From Verrucomicrobiales bacterium (GTDB taxonomy: Bacteria > Verrucomicrobiota > Verrucomicrobiia > Verrucomicrobiales > DEV007): 64,000 nucleotides of DNA. Shown piece by piece: positions 24,696-33,558 of the stretch. The stretch lies in assembly GCA_002698785.1 (NCBI GenBank), contig PAAG01000014.1, positions 224,745-288,744 on the forward strand. The letters are read 5' to 3'. Within the stretch, counting starts at the first letter, position 1, and every line of letters begins with the position of its first letter. A program made the translations under genes and the position numbers. Under the pieces are notes generated by a model that saw only the letters and a program-made list of their open reading frames with translations, had not been told where the DNA came from and made no database searches.

Positions 24696-24895
24696 CGATC
24701 ACCTTGAACGGCCAAGAGCACACCACCGAACTCGATACCCCCACAATTACCGAGTTTGTCGCCTCCCTCCCCATGGGGGAACAGCCAGTTCTCGTCGAGT
24801 TGAATGGAAACGCGATACTCGCTCGCGAGTTCGAAAACACCCGCATCTCCGAAGGAGACACCGTCGAGGTCATCCGAATGGTAGCCGGCGGCTGA
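24692..24895 (+). CDS. thiS: Sulfur carrier protein ThiS
   Basis: 67-aa ubiquitin-fold sulfur carrier. It ends in the required diglycine (VIRMVAGG), which is adenylated by ThiF and converted to thiocarboxylate for thiazole synthesis. The start ATG at 24692 overlaps the thiH stop (ATGA), so the two are translationally coupled. thiG and thiF are not in this window. Its stop lies 1 nt from the end of the convergent aat gene. Confidence 0.95.
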   Translation: MTITLNGQEHTTELDTPTITEFVASLPMGEQPVLVELNGNAILAREFENTRISEGDTVEVIRMVAGG

Positions 24896-24896
24896 C

Positions 24897-25499
24897 TCAG
24901 TTGAAAGACGTCGTCACCAGCAAAGCCAAGTTCAACTGGCGAATATACTCGTAACGGGGAATCTCCCGACACCCGAACCGAGACAGGTGATCCGTCGTCC
25001 ATTGAGTATCCAGCAACTGGAACCGGCGCTCCTTCAGTCGCTTCACCAACGATACCAGCGCTACCTTCGAGGCGTCTGACTCCCGGCTGAACATCGATTC
25101 ACCGAAAAACGCTCCCCCGATCGCAATACCATACAGCCCGCCGCGCAGTTCACCGTCACGCCAGGCTTCCACCGAATGAGCATACCCGAGCTCGAAAAGC
25201 TTCTCGTAGCTCGTCATGATCTCCTTGCTGATCCAGGTCGTCTTCCGATCAGCACACCCTTCCATGACCTCCTTGAACGCCGTATTCACCCGGATCTCGA
25301 ACAGATCCTTGCGCAACGTCCGTTTCAACCCATGAGGAATATGAAACTCATCCAGGGGGATCACACCACGTGGATCAGGAGAAAACCATCCGATCTCCCC
25401 GCGATTGTCCATCGCCATCGGAAACATGCCGCCGCGATAGGCCGCGATCAGGATCGCTGGCCTTATGTAGCCCTCCCTGGTAAAGATCGACTCCGACAT
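24897..25499 (-). CDS. aat: Leucyl/phenylalanyl-tRNA-protein transferase
   Basis: Adds Leu or Phe to N-terminal Arg/Lys of proteins, marking them for ClpAPS under the N-degron rule. Family features: AYRGGMFPM, WFSPDPRGVIPLD, FHIPHGLKRTLRK, THE-region variant AHSVEAWRDGELRGGLYGIAIGGAFFGESMFSR and DTQWTTDHLSRFG. 200 aa is normal. ATG at 25499. Single gene, tail-to-tail with thiS with only 1 nt between stops. Confidence 0.95.
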   Translation of the reverse strand: MSESIFTREGYIRPAILIAAYRGGMFPMAMDNRGEIGWFSPDPRGVIPLDEFHIPHGLKRTLRKDLFEIRVNTAFKEVMEGCADRKTTWISKEIMTSYEKLFELGYAHSVEAWRDGELRGGLYGIAIGGAFFGESMFSRESDASKVALVSLVKRLKERRFQLLDTQWTTDHLSRFGCREIPRYEYIRQLNLALLVTTSFN

Positions 25500-25642
25500 G
25501 CAAAGATAGAAAACGCTAATTTGTGGAAACCGTTTTCACAACGCAAATTTTCTCAATTTCAGCCCTAGGTTACGAAAGCTTTCCCGTTTCGGCCCAATAC
25601 CTGCTTGAAAACTGATTCTGAAACGATTACCGATCGCTAATC

Positions 25643-26677
25643 ATGCCAGTAGCAACTCCAAAACAATTCAAAGCCATGTTGGAAGCCGCCCAGGAGGGTG
25701 GATACGCCTATCCGGCCATCAACTGTTCCAACCTCGTCACGATCAACGCGGCGCTGAAGGCATTCGCCGATCAGAAGTCCGACGGGATCATCCAGTTCTC
25801 TACCGGTGCAGGTCAGTTTGCCTCCGGCCTGAATCACAAGAACATGGTGGCCGGTGTCATCACACTCGCCGAAGCAACACACCGCCTCGCCGAGCAATAT
25901 GATGTCCTCGTTGCTCTCAACACAGACCACTGCCGCCCACAGGTTGCAGCAGAGTTCCTCGATCCTCTCATCGAAGCTACCGCCAAGCGCCGCGCCAAGG
26001 GAGAAAACAACCTTTTCCAGAACCACATGCTCGACGCGTCTGAGCTTCCGCTCGACGAGAACATGGCCATTTCTAAGGAATACCTCGCCAAGTGTGCCGA
26101 AAACGAAATCGTCCTCGAAGTCGAGGCTGGTTGCGTAGGCGGTGAGGAAGACGGCGCCGCAGGCACCGAAGACATGCCAGAAGAGCACCTCTACACCACT
26201 CCCGAAGACATGATGGCTGTTTACGAAGCCCTCAATGAAATCGGACCTTTCACTTTCGCAGCGACATTCGGAAACGTTCACGGCCACTACAAGCCAGGCG
26301 CAGTGAAGCTTCGTCCAGAGATCCTCAAACAAGGACAGGACGCCGTTATCGCAAAATACGGACAGGATGCCGAATTCGACCTCGTTTTCCACGGCGGTTC
26401 CGGATCCACCCTTGAGGAAATCCGCGAAACACTCGACTACGGAGTCGTGAAAATGAACGTCGACACCGACACCCAGTATGCATTTACCCGTCCCGTGGTT
26501 GAGCACATGTTCAAAAACTACGACGGCGTTCTCAAGATCGACGGAGAGATCGGTAACAAGAAAGCCTACGACCCACGCGCCTATCTCAAGGCTGCGGAAG
26601 AAGGCATGGCAGCTCGCGTAGGAGAAGCCTGCGACGATCTCCTCTCCACCGGCAAATCCATCGGTGGTCAGGTATAA
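25643..26677 (+). CDS. fba: Class II fructose-bisphosphate aldolase
   Basis: Zinc-dependent aldolase of glycolysis and gluconeogenesis that splits fructose-1,6-bisphosphate. Active-site features: LNTDHC (catalytic Asp and first zinc His), EVEAGCVGGEEDG, GNVHGHY (zinc His), FHGGSGS and KMNVDTDTQ. At 344 aa it belongs to the class IIA-like long form. ATG at 25643. Single gene followed by its own terminator at 26712. The codon choice is strongly biased, consistent with high expression. Confidence 0.96.
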   Translation: MPVATPKQFKAMLEAAQEGGYAYPAINCSNLVTINAALKAFADQKSDGIIQFSTGAGQFASGLNHKNMVAGVITLAEATHRLAEQYDVLVALNTDHCRPQVAAEFLDPLIEATAKRRAKGENNLFQNHMLDASELPLDENMAISKEYLAKCAENEIVLEVEAGCVGGEEDGAAGTEDMPEEHLYTTPEDMMAVYEALNEIGPFTFAATFGNVHGHYKPGAVKLRPEILKQGQDAVIAKYGQDAEFDLVFHGGSGSTLEEIRETLDYGVVKMNVDTDTQYAFTRPVVEHMFKNYDGVLKIDGEIGNKKAYDPRAYLKAAEEGMAARVGEACDDLLSTGKSIGGQV

Positions 26678-26711
26678 GATCTGCCCCAGTATCAAATTAT
26701 CTTCACCAAGC

Positions 26712-26750
26712 AAATCCCGATCCGGTTCATCCGGCTCGGGATTTTCTCTT
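26712..26750 (+). terminator. Intrinsic terminator after fba
   Basis: An extended stem (AAATCCCGA then TCCGG, paired with CCGG and TCGGGATTT with one mismatch) and a TTCAT loop run into TTTTCTCTTTCT. It starts 34 nt after the fba stop. Confidence 0.85.
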
Positions 26751-26830
26751 TCTGGATCAGACAATAATTCGAGTAATTACAGCATCCTGCCATTGTCCCC
26801 AGCGCTGAAATGTGGCAGGCTCCCGACCTT

Positions 26831-27685
26831 ATGAGACTATCGACAACTGCGTTTTCAATCCTGATCGCCGGTTTCGCTGTTTCTTCCCTCACCCTTCGTG
26901 CCGTAGCGGACGACAAGAAAAAGGAAGAAAAGCCCAAGCCACACCCCACCGGCTACACAGACACCCCATTTCTCCCCGGAGGTAAGTGGCGAGTTCACGA
27001 CGACAACCGCCCCCGCCCTGAAGTCGTCACCCCAGGCGAAACACCTGCCGATCCTCCTTCTGACGCCATCGTCCTCTTCGACGGCACCAATCTCGACGAG
27101 TGGGAAATGGACAAAGACGGCTCCCCCGCCGACTGGGTTCTCAAAGACGGCTTCATGGAAGTCCCACCAAAAGGCGAAGGCGTCGGTGGATACATCCGCA
27201 CCAAGAAAGAATTCGGAGACGTTCAGCTCCACATCGAATGGGCAACACCTGAAGAAGTGGAAGGAAACTCCCAAGGCCGTGGAAACAGCGGCGTATTCTT
27301 CATCGGCGGATACGAGCTCCAGGTCCTCGACTCATATGAGAACAAGTCCTATGCCGACGGACAGGCCTCAGCCATCTATGGCTACAAGCCACCACTCGTA
27401 AACGCCTGCCGCCCTCCCGGGAAGTGGCAGACCTACGACGTTATCTTCACCGCACCTAAATGGGATGCCGAAGGAAACCTTCTCAAGCAGGCCTACATCA
27501 CCGTTTTCCACAACGGCGTAGTCACCCATGCCCACCAGAACTACCTCGGGCCCAGCGGCCACAAGAAAGTCGCCAACTACGAAAAAGTGCAGGAGACCGG
27601 CCCCATCAAACTGCAGAACCACAACAATCCCACACGATTCAGAAACATCTGGGTCCGGGAGTTGGACTTGGACGCCAACGAATAA
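26831..27685 (+). CDS. Secreted DUF1080 (3-keto-disaccharide hydrolase family) protein
   Basis: Concanavalin-like jelly-roll domain of the DUF1080 (PF06439) family, abundant in Verrucomicrobiota and Planctomycetes. Marks: AIVLFDGTNLDEWE, WVLKDGFMEVPPKGEGVGGYIRTKKEFGD, GNSGVFFIGGYELQVLDSYEN, PPGKWQTYDVIFTAP and a C-terminal LQNHNNPTRFRNIWVREL. An upstream ATG at 26810 is in frame, but the ATG at 26831 gives a proper signal peptide ending AVA. Some members hydrolyse 3-keto glycosides; this protein's sugar is unknown. Single gene with a strong terminator. Confidence 0.93.
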   Translation: MRLSTTAFSILIAGFAVSSLTLRAVADDKKKEEKPKPHPTGYTDTPFLPGGKWRVHDDNRPRPEVVTPGETPADPPSDAIVLFDGTNLDEWEMDKDGSPADWVLKDGFMEVPPKGEGVGGYIRTKKEFGDVQLHIEWATPEEVEGNSQGRGNSGVFFIGGYELQVLDSYENKSYADGQASAIYGYKPPLVNACRPPGKWQTYDVIFTAPKWDAEGNLLKQAYITVFHNGVVTHAHQNYLGPSGHKKVANYEKVQETGPIKLQNHNNPTRFRNIWVRELDLDANE

Positions 27686-27726
27686 TTTCAGATTTCAACC
27701 CATCTGGAATCCCCCCTTTTCGGAAA

Positions 27727-27756
27727 GGACGGAGCCTACCAGCTCCGTCCTTTTTT
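27727..27756 (+). terminator. Intrinsic terminator after the DUF1080 gene
   Basis: A perfect 9-bp stem GGACGGAGC/GCTCCGTCC with a 6-nt loop, followed by six T residues, 41 nt after the stop codon. Confidence 0.93.
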
Positions 27757-27856
27757 ATTCCCTCAAACGACTTCCCACCGAGCCCCGACACAGAATTCTA
27801 ACTCCCAGCTCCTGAATTCTACATTCTGTACTCCGACATGACATTTCCCCAAAACA

Positions 27857-29404
27857 GTGCAGAATCATTCTATCGAATGTGACTCGACAACTTCCTCGCT
27901 CTTTTGCACAAAGCCACGCTGTCGGCGACTTCTCCTGGTCTTCTTTGCCATGTTCGTCGCCCAGGGTATCGGTAGCGCATTCAACATCTCCTACAACCTC
28001 ACACACATTGCTCCGCTCCTCACGCCGAGCCAGCTCGAGATCTTCGAACAGACCATCTCGGTCTACAACGTAACCGTTTACCCACCCCTCGTTCTCCTCT
28101 GGGCCTTTGCCCTTATCCGCATCTGTCGCCCCATTCCTGACAAGGCAACACTCAAAAAACGACAGCGAGCCGTCATCAATATCCCCATGGTCGCGACCGT
28201 CATCGCAGCTGTCGGTTGGCTCCTTTGCATCCCCGCCCTCTTCCACGGACTACTCCGCGGCGAAGAGCCACTCAACCGTCACCTCTACTACGATCTCCCC
28301 GTGTCCGTTCTCATCGGCATGATCATCGCCCTCACCATCGGCTACTTCCTCATCGACTGGTTACGGCAAAGATATCTGTTCCCCTATTTCTTTGACGAGA
28401 TCAGCCCCGGCCGAGTCAAAGGCGCCTTCCGCTTATCCATCGCCAATCGAGGCCGTATCTGGACCCTCGCCGCGAGCATCTGCCCCATCCTCGCCCTGCT
28501 CATGCTTTCCATTTCCCCCACACCTCCAGAGGAGCACCGGGGCTTCGCTATTTCCGTAGCAGCAGGAGGAATCTTTACCGCCATCATCAGCGGCATCCTA
28601 ATGAGCCGACTCATTCTCCGGCCCGTCGAAGAACTTCGCACCGCCGCACAGGATGTGGGAAAAGGAAAACTCAACACCAACATCAACAACCTCCGAGCGG
28701 ACGAATTCGGAATCCTCGCCGACGAGTTCAACGCCATGACCGCAGGCCTCCGGGAGAAAGAACGCATCTCCGCCACCTTCGGTCGACACGTTGGCAAAGA
28801 GATCGCCCAGGAACTTCTCGAAGCAGAAGAAGAACTCAAAGGGGTCGAACGTACCCTCTCCGTACTCTTCGCCGACATCCGCGGATTCACCACCAAGTGC
28901 GAAAACCTCGAGCCCGCCAAAGCCGTCCAGCTGCTCAACCTCTATCACGAACACATGACCGCCACCATCGAGAGCCACAACGGCATCGTGAACCAGCTCG
29001 TCGGCGACGGAATCATGTCCCTCTTCGGAGCCACCGGAAAAAGCGAAAACCACGCCAACGACGCCGTCGCCGCCGGACTCGAAATGATCCGCAGCCTCGA
29101 AAACCTCAACCCACGCCTCGCCGAGCACGGCTTCGAGCCACTCAAAATCGGAGTCGGCATCAACACCGGTCCCGCCGTTGTCGGAACCATCGGCTCCCCT
29201 CGCCGAATGGAATACACCGCCATCGGAGACACCGTCAACACCGCCGCCCGCATCGAAGGCCTCACCAAAGAAGCCCCCAGTCCCATCCTCATCGCCGAAT
29301 CCACCTGGACCCACTGCGATCCCAAACCCGAGGCAACCAGGATGGACTCCATCGCCATTCGCGGACGCAAAAACGAGATCGTCCTTTACTCCCTCCCCAT
29401 ATGA
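27857..29404 (+). CDS. Membrane class III adenylate/guanylate cyclase with HAMP domain
   Basis: 515 aa from a GTG at 27857 (the nearby ATG at 27838 is out of frame). About six membrane helices fill residues 25-250. A HAMP linker follows (SRLILRPVEELRTAAQDVGKGKL...EFGILADEFNAM), then a conserved LREKERISATFGRHVGKEIAQELLE linker, then the catalytic domain. That domain has the metal aspartates in VLFADIRGFT and LVGDGIMSLFG and the transition-state Asn/Arg in NTAARIEG. It should make cAMP from ATP in response to a membrane signal. The next gene, a lipoprotein metallo-hydrolase, begins 34 nt downstream. Base use is strikingly C-rich at third codon positions. Confidence 0.93.
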   Translation: MQNHSIECDSTTSSLFCTKPRCRRLLLVFFAMFVAQGIGSAFNISYNLTHIAPLLTPSQLEIFEQTISVYNVTVYPPLVLLWAFALIRICRPIPDKATLKKRQRAVINIPMVATVIAAVGWLLCIPALFHGLLRGEEPLNRHLYYDLPVSVLIGMIIALTIGYFLIDWLRQRYLFPYFFDEISPGRVKGAFRLSIANRGRIWTLAASICPILALLMLSISPTPPEEHRGFAISVAAGGIFTAIISGILMSRLILRPVEELRTAAQDVGKGKLNTNINNLRADEFGILADEFNAMTAGLREKERISATFGRHVGKEIAQELLEAEEELKGVERTLSVLFADIRGFTTKCENLEPAKAVQLLNLYHEHMTATIESHNGIVNQLVGDGIMSLFGATGKSENHANDAVAAGLEMIRSLENLNPRLAEHGFEPLKIGVGINTGPAVVGTIGSPRRMEYTAIGDTVNTAARIEGLTKEAPSPILIAESTWTHCDPKPEATRMDSIAIRGRKNEIVLYSLPI

Positions 29405-29438
29405 GGCTTTCCTCAAACTGATCTCACTCGATCTCGGC

Positions 29439-30395
29439 ATGAACCGCCTAGTCCCCATCCTCATCGCCGCCGCACTCCTCGCCCTCCTGCCGAGCTGTGC
29501 TTACCGACTCGACACCGCCTACAACGACCTCCTCGTCGGCACCCCATCAGACAAAGCACCACTTCCTCGAGGCAACCAGGTCCAGGTCACCTACCTAGGC
29601 ACCAACGCTTACCTCATTCGATCCGCCGACACCACCATCGTCGTCGACCCCTACTTCTCCCGCATCGACATGCGGTCCGTCGTCTTCAATGCCGACGTCT
29701 CACCCTCACCTGCCATCATCACCGAAGTCAGCCGAAAGGCAAAACTCGGTCGCCATGTCGACGGCTACCTCGTCACCCACTCCCACTTCGACCACCTCTT
29801 CGACGTTCCCCCCATGCAGCGAATGTATGGGGGAAAAGTCATATCCTCACCTACCGGAGCCTACCTCGCCGAAGCTGCCGGAGTTTCCCGTCGCCAACTC
29901 CTTCCCTCCAAGCCCGGGAAAATCTACCGCATCGGCGCCGCCAAAATCCGCGTCCTCCCCGCTTGGCACGACAAGGTGCTCGGTCGCATACCCTATCCCG
30001 GCACCATCGACACACCACTCACCTCCGAGCCTGACAAACCCAAAGACTTTAGGCTCGGAATTCCGCTCGCCTACTTGGTCGAACTCAACGGCAAGCGCAT
30101 TTACCTCGAGTCAGGAGGAATCCCCGGCCACGTACCCTGCGTCACCGATGTCGATCTCGCCATCGTAGGCGTAGCCGTCCCCGGCAGCCAGACTCGCTAC
30201 CCCGACGCCGTCCGAGCCCTCAATCCGAAGTATGTCTTACCCAGCCACCAGGACAACTTCTTCATCCCCATCGAAGACGGCTTCCAATTCTCCACCCTCT
30301 CCAACTTCCCCAGAATCCTCGCCACCCACAAAGCCGAAGACCTGCCGGGCGAGTTGATACTGATGGATTATTTCCGGAGCTGGATGGTGGAATAG
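29439..30395 (+). CDS. Lipoprotein metallo-beta-lactamase-fold hydrolase (UlaG-like)
   Basis: The ATG at 29439 starts a lipoprotein signal (LIAALLALLPSC, lipid site Cys near residue 21), so the open frame that begins at 29178 inside the cyclase gene is longer than the gene. The fold is shown by VTYLGTNAYLIRS, VVDPYFSR and the zinc motif THSHFDHLFD, with later metal ligands in PSHQDNF. The overall pattern matches the UlaG/L-ascorbate-6-phosphate lactonase-like or NAPE-PLD-like branch; substrate unknown. 318 aa. It lies 34 nt downstream of the adenylate cyclase on the same strand, so the two are likely co-transcribed. Confidence 0.88.
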   Translation: MNRLVPILIAAALLALLPSCAYRLDTAYNDLLVGTPSDKAPLPRGNQVQVTYLGTNAYLIRSADTTIVVDPYFSRIDMRSVVFNADVSPSPAIITEVSRKAKLGRHVDGYLVTHSHFDHLFDVPPMQRMYGGKVISSPTGAYLAEAAGVSRRQLLPSKPGKIYRIGAAKIRVLPAWHDKVLGRIPYPGTIDTPLTSEPDKPKDFRLGIPLAYLVELNGKRIYLESGGIPGHVPCVTDVDLAIVGVAVPGSQTRYPDAVRALNPKYVLPSHQDNFFIPIEDGFQFSTLSNFPRILATHKAEDLPGELILMDYFRSWMVE

Positions 30396-30508
30396 CACCT
30401 TAACGAAAGGGGCTCAGAGACACTTTCTAATAGTTGGCGTGTAGAAAAACCCGGGGTCATCCTTTCGGCATCACGGGTCTACTTTCCACCCCCACAACAC
30501 AAGTGAAG

Positions 30509-31087
30509 TCACTGTAACAACCAACCATAGTGCCTCATCGGCAGCAGGCTCCCTGTGCTAAAGGTGATCTTATTCTTTATTCTGAGCCCGAGAGATTCAA
30601 AAATATTCTCCCATTCTTGCTCCGTTTTGTATTCAAAAGTTATTCGATCTAAAAAGCAATTCGCAAGAACATCTTTTACTACCTCAAAAGGAACTTCCTT
30701 TTTCGATTTGAGTCTATCTTCAAGGACCACAATTTCACCACGAGTAACTCTCTGTACTTCTCTAAGGGCACCTTCCGCATTCTTTGTGTGATGGAGTGAA
30801 AAAGCAACAATCGCATGATCAAATTCCCCATCATCGTATGGCAAATGACCTTCATCATAGATTCGTGGCTTCACGTTTGGGTGCGTAAATGGATAGCACT
30901 TTATATCCACTGCAAACAACTCAAGATCTTGGCGCACGGCAATCTCGTAGCCCAACCAACCAATTCCAGCACCAAAATCTAATACCGTTCCACCAGCGGT
31001 CCAATCAAAGAGATTGGCCGTTTTATCAGCAATTTCTTTTCCCCTATTCTCAGCTATTTGAAAGATCCTTTTGCGAAGAAACCCCAT
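30509..31087 (-). CDS. Class I SAM-dependent methyltransferase
   Basis: 192 aa from the ATG at 31087. Motif I VLDFGAGIGWLGYEIA binds SAM, AVDIKCYP is the acidic strand-2 end, and HAIVAFSLHHTKNAEGALREVQRV is motif II/III of the Methyltransf_11 kind. The acceptor is not evident. It begins 8 nt after an unknown membrane protein gene, so the two form a small operon. Its codons are visibly richer in A and T than those of both neighbours, suggesting acquisition by transfer. Confidence 0.85.
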   Translation of the reverse strand: MGFLRKRIFQIAENRGKEIADKTANLFDWTAGGTVLDFGAGIGWLGYEIAVRQDLELFAVDIKCYPFTHPNVKPRIYDEGHLPYDDGEFDHAIVAFSLHHTKNAEGALREVQRVTRGEIVVLEDRLKSKKEVPFEVVKDVLANCFLDRITFEYKTEQEWENIFESLGLRIKNKITFSTGSLLPMRHYGWLLQ

Positions 31088-31095
31088 CCAAAACC

Positions 31096-32349
31096 CTACG
31101 ACGAACTTCTCAAAATCAAACTTGCAACCGTCTCAATGAAAGGCTGAAGAACCGCCAAAAATAATGGTGCACCAAGAATACTGCCAATAAATGAGCCAAT
31201 TGACCTAATGTTAAAAGGAAGGACAGGCATACGATTGATCATTTCGTAGGCCCCTTTTAAGCTCCCCATATCCTCGACAAGCGAATCGTCAAGCTCTTGA
31301 TCCATCCCCAGACTTTCAAGGAATTTTTCGTTTAGCTTACTAAATCGATCATTTATTCGATGAAGTGCTGCCATCTTCGAATTACGCATATGTCGACTCG
31401 CCGCATACGGCGGAAGAAAAAACAAAGTGGAAGCACCAATCAGGTATGAAACCACGATTATCACATTCATGTGACTTAAGGCAGGCTCATTGTGTACGAA
31501 GACTGTAGTATATAACCCAATCCCTGAAATAACCCCAAAAAGAAAAACCGCCAAATTCAACTGCATAGAAAGTTTACCCAAGGGTGCCAACCCCCCTCGA
31601 CCATCAGGATGAAGCGGCTGAATATTGGATTTAAACTTAAAAAATCCTCGAAGAACCAGATATGAGGCCACTATCTCGAAAGTAGTGAAGCAAATAACGT
31701 AATACAGAAAGAAGTATTGAGGAAGCTGAAAGAGACCTGCGAAATTGCCATCACGAATCGAAAGCCATTTTCCTTGAGTGGCAAAAATCCATGCGAATGC
31801 GAGGAAGACCATCACCACGATGGAAACGGAGTAAGTACCCCAACGGACCCAGCGAGCCCCTAAAATTTGGTTCGCCTGTTTACAATACAAGTTCCACTCA
31901 CCCACAGTCACTTCGAATGTTGATGATGAAGCTAATTCAGCAATCACCGAAGGAAGCCTTCCAAAATACATCGCAATCAAAAGAATTCCTACAGGCAAAG
32001 CCAATGCATATTGATTCCAATACCCAGCATCTTGGAGAACATCCGGAGAAAGGTTTCCATTCCTAAAGTTCCCTTCGAGGTAGGCCACGAACGCCGGTAC
32101 CGCAGCCCACACAAGAACAATAAATATCTGCAGTATCCGCCGACCTACCCCTCCCCCAACCAGCCATTTTGCAATAGGATCGCCGTGACCGGGAACAATA
32201 GAATTTAGCCCAATTGCCGAAAACTCTTGCTGGCACTTGTTGAACGGCAAAGAAAGCCATTCTTCAGATACTACTTCACTTAGCAAAACAGAGTCGTTGT
32301 TTTCCATACGACAATCGGGTCCCTCTATAGACTCCTCGATGCGGCTCAT
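31096..32349 (-). CDS. Multi-spanning membrane protein of unknown function
   Basis: 417 aa from the ATG at 32349. The first 75 residues are hydrophilic, followed by about six hydrophobic helices (residues about 75-100, 118-135, 172-195, 208-235, 268-290, 298-320). A soluble helical region (about 325-385) and a final hydrophobic stretch close the protein. No family is recognised. It is co-transcribed with the downstream methyltransferase (8 nt gap) and shares its A+T-rich codon use, unlike the surrounding genes. Confidence 0.72.
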   Translation of the reverse strand: MSRIEESIEGPDCRMENNDSVLLSEVVSEEWLSLPFNKCQQEFSAIGLNSIVPGHGDPIAKWLVGGGVGRRILQIFIVLVWAAVPAFVAYLEGNFRNGNLSPDVLQDAGYWNQYALALPVGILLIAMYFGRLPSVIAELASSSTFEVTVGEWNLYCKQANQILGARWVRWGTYSVSIVVMVFLAFAWIFATQGKWLSIRDGNFAGLFQLPQYFFLYYVICFTTFEIVASYLVLRGFFKFKSNIQPLHPDGRGGLAPLGKLSMQLNLAVFLFGVISGIGLYTTVFVHNEPALSHMNVIIVVSYLIGASTLFFLPPYAASRHMRNSKMAALHRINDRFSKLNEKFLESLGMDQELDDSLVEDMGSLKGAYEMINRMPVLPFNIRSIGSFIGSILGAPLFLAVLQPFIETVASLILRSSS

Positions 32350-32697
32350 AAAAACCGGCTACATCATCCCTGATCGATACGCAACCTTGTAATTTCATTA
32401 CTTTTCCACTCGGAGAGAATGTTTGCAGTCATCAACGCTGCCTATATCTCCCGAATAGAATAGAATAGACACAGTAATATGGCATCAAAGAACAAACCAA
32501 TGCCACTAGGTCACGATTCCGAAATTCGGGACAGCTAGTTCTAATATCCGATCCCACCGTGCAGCACAGAACTCTTTCTGAACCTCATCAATCCACATCT
32601 CTTGTTTTGCTTAAATAATCCCCTCTCGGCCTTCCTAGATTCTAACACAACAAGAATATGATCGACTTTTTATTGCTGTTTTGTTAGTGTAATCTGC
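32350..32697. other. Gene-free A+T-rich interval
   Basis: 348 bases between the divergent membrane protein and terminase-like genes. I see a short tandem GAATAGAATAGA run near 32456 and no convincing gene, RNA or terminator. Both promoters should lie here. Confidence 0.4.
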
Positions 32698-33384
32698 ATG
32701 CAAACCCAAAAAGCCCAACGCCCGTTATCCCCTCGCCAAAAACACTTCCTGGACCGCTACCACATCACCGGCAACATGAGCCAATCCTGGCTCGAAGCTG
32801 GCTACAACTGCACCATCGGAAGCGCCTCCGCCAATGCCGGTCGCGTCCTCCAGAGAGAAGACGCGCAAGAGTATCTCCAATCCCTCCAGCAATACTCCCG
32901 GAAGCACACAGGACTCACCAGCGAGAAGCTTCTCAATCGCCTCGAGCAGATTATCGACGATCCCAACGCCCGCGACCGCGATGTCATCCACGCCATTCGC
33001 GAAGCCGGACGAATGATCGGCGCCTACACCCCACCCAAGCCCGAACCGGAGGAAAAACCCGTCGACACACTCCACGAGTTCATCAAACGGGTCCGCGCAG
33101 GAGAAATCCAGGATCACCACTTCCCTCCCGAATACGAGGAAACCGAACCTCACTATCCCCAATCCATCGATTCCCCATCAGAAGTAGAAGCCCGCTACCT
33201 CGAGGAATCACCTCTACCCGAACCCAAACCGGAGGTGCATAAGCCAGAGCCAAACTTTGTGTCTTCTGCAACCATCGCCGGTCAACCCCGAGATCCTGAC
33301 TGGCACCCGCACTATAATCCGCACTACGACCCAACCATCCAGAAACCCCGCGGCGTAAAAGTCCTCACTCCCCGCGACAAATAG
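32698..33384 (+). CDS. Terminase small subunit-like DNA-binding protein, solitary
   Basis: 228 aa from the ATG at 32698. Residues about 9-75 match the small terminase helix-turn-helix region (LSPRQKHFLDRYHITGNMSQSWLEAGY...SASANAGRVLQREDAQEYL). In phages this recognises the packaging site and recruits the large ATPase. The rest (LLNRLEQIIDDPNARDRDVIHAIREAGRMIGAY) continues the family's helical part. The last 120 residues are Pro/Glu/His-rich and probably disordered. No large terminase, portal or capsid gene is near, so it is either a phage remnant or a host gene using the fold as a DNA binder. It stands alone. Confidence 0.78.
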   Translation: MQTQKAQRPLSPRQKHFLDRYHITGNMSQSWLEAGYNCTIGSASANAGRVLQREDAQEYLQSLQQYSRKHTGLTSEKLLNRLEQIIDDPNARDRDVIHAIREAGRMIGAYTPPKPEPEEKPVDTLHEFIKRVRAGEIQDHHFPPEYEETEPHYPQSIDSPSEVEARYLEESPLPEPKPEVHKPEPNFVSSATIAGQPRDPDWHPHYNPHYDPTIQKPRGVKVLTPRDK

Positions 33385-33492
33385 GAAAGCCCAAAACGAA
33401 AACTCCTATCATTCCCAATCATTTCTCCTCTTTCTCTTAGTCCTAATCATACTCCTAGTCCCTCAGAACGACTTCAAAGCTCAGCGTTCCTC

Positions 33493-33530
33493 ACAAAAAC
33501 AGCCAGACTCGCACGAGGCAAATCTGGCTT
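33493..33530 (-). terminator. Intrinsic terminator after the OmpA-like gene
   Basis: On the minus strand, a 7-bp stem AGCCAGA/TCTGGCT enclosing a smaller CTCG/CGAG pair is followed by GTTTTTG. It lies about 30 nt beyond the stop codon at 33559. Confidence 0.65.
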
Positions 33531-33558
33531 TCGAAAAAAATGCAGTTGTCTATCTCGA

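Noticed and set aside
25637..26764. A 375-codon minus-strand frame opposite fba
   Set aside because: Antisense to a highly conserved aldolase with intact active site; an artefact of biased codons.
29178..29438. N-terminal extension of the metallo-hydrolase frame into the cyclase gene
   Set aside because: It overlaps the catalytic domain of the cyclase and would hide a clear lipoprotein signal that starts at 29439.
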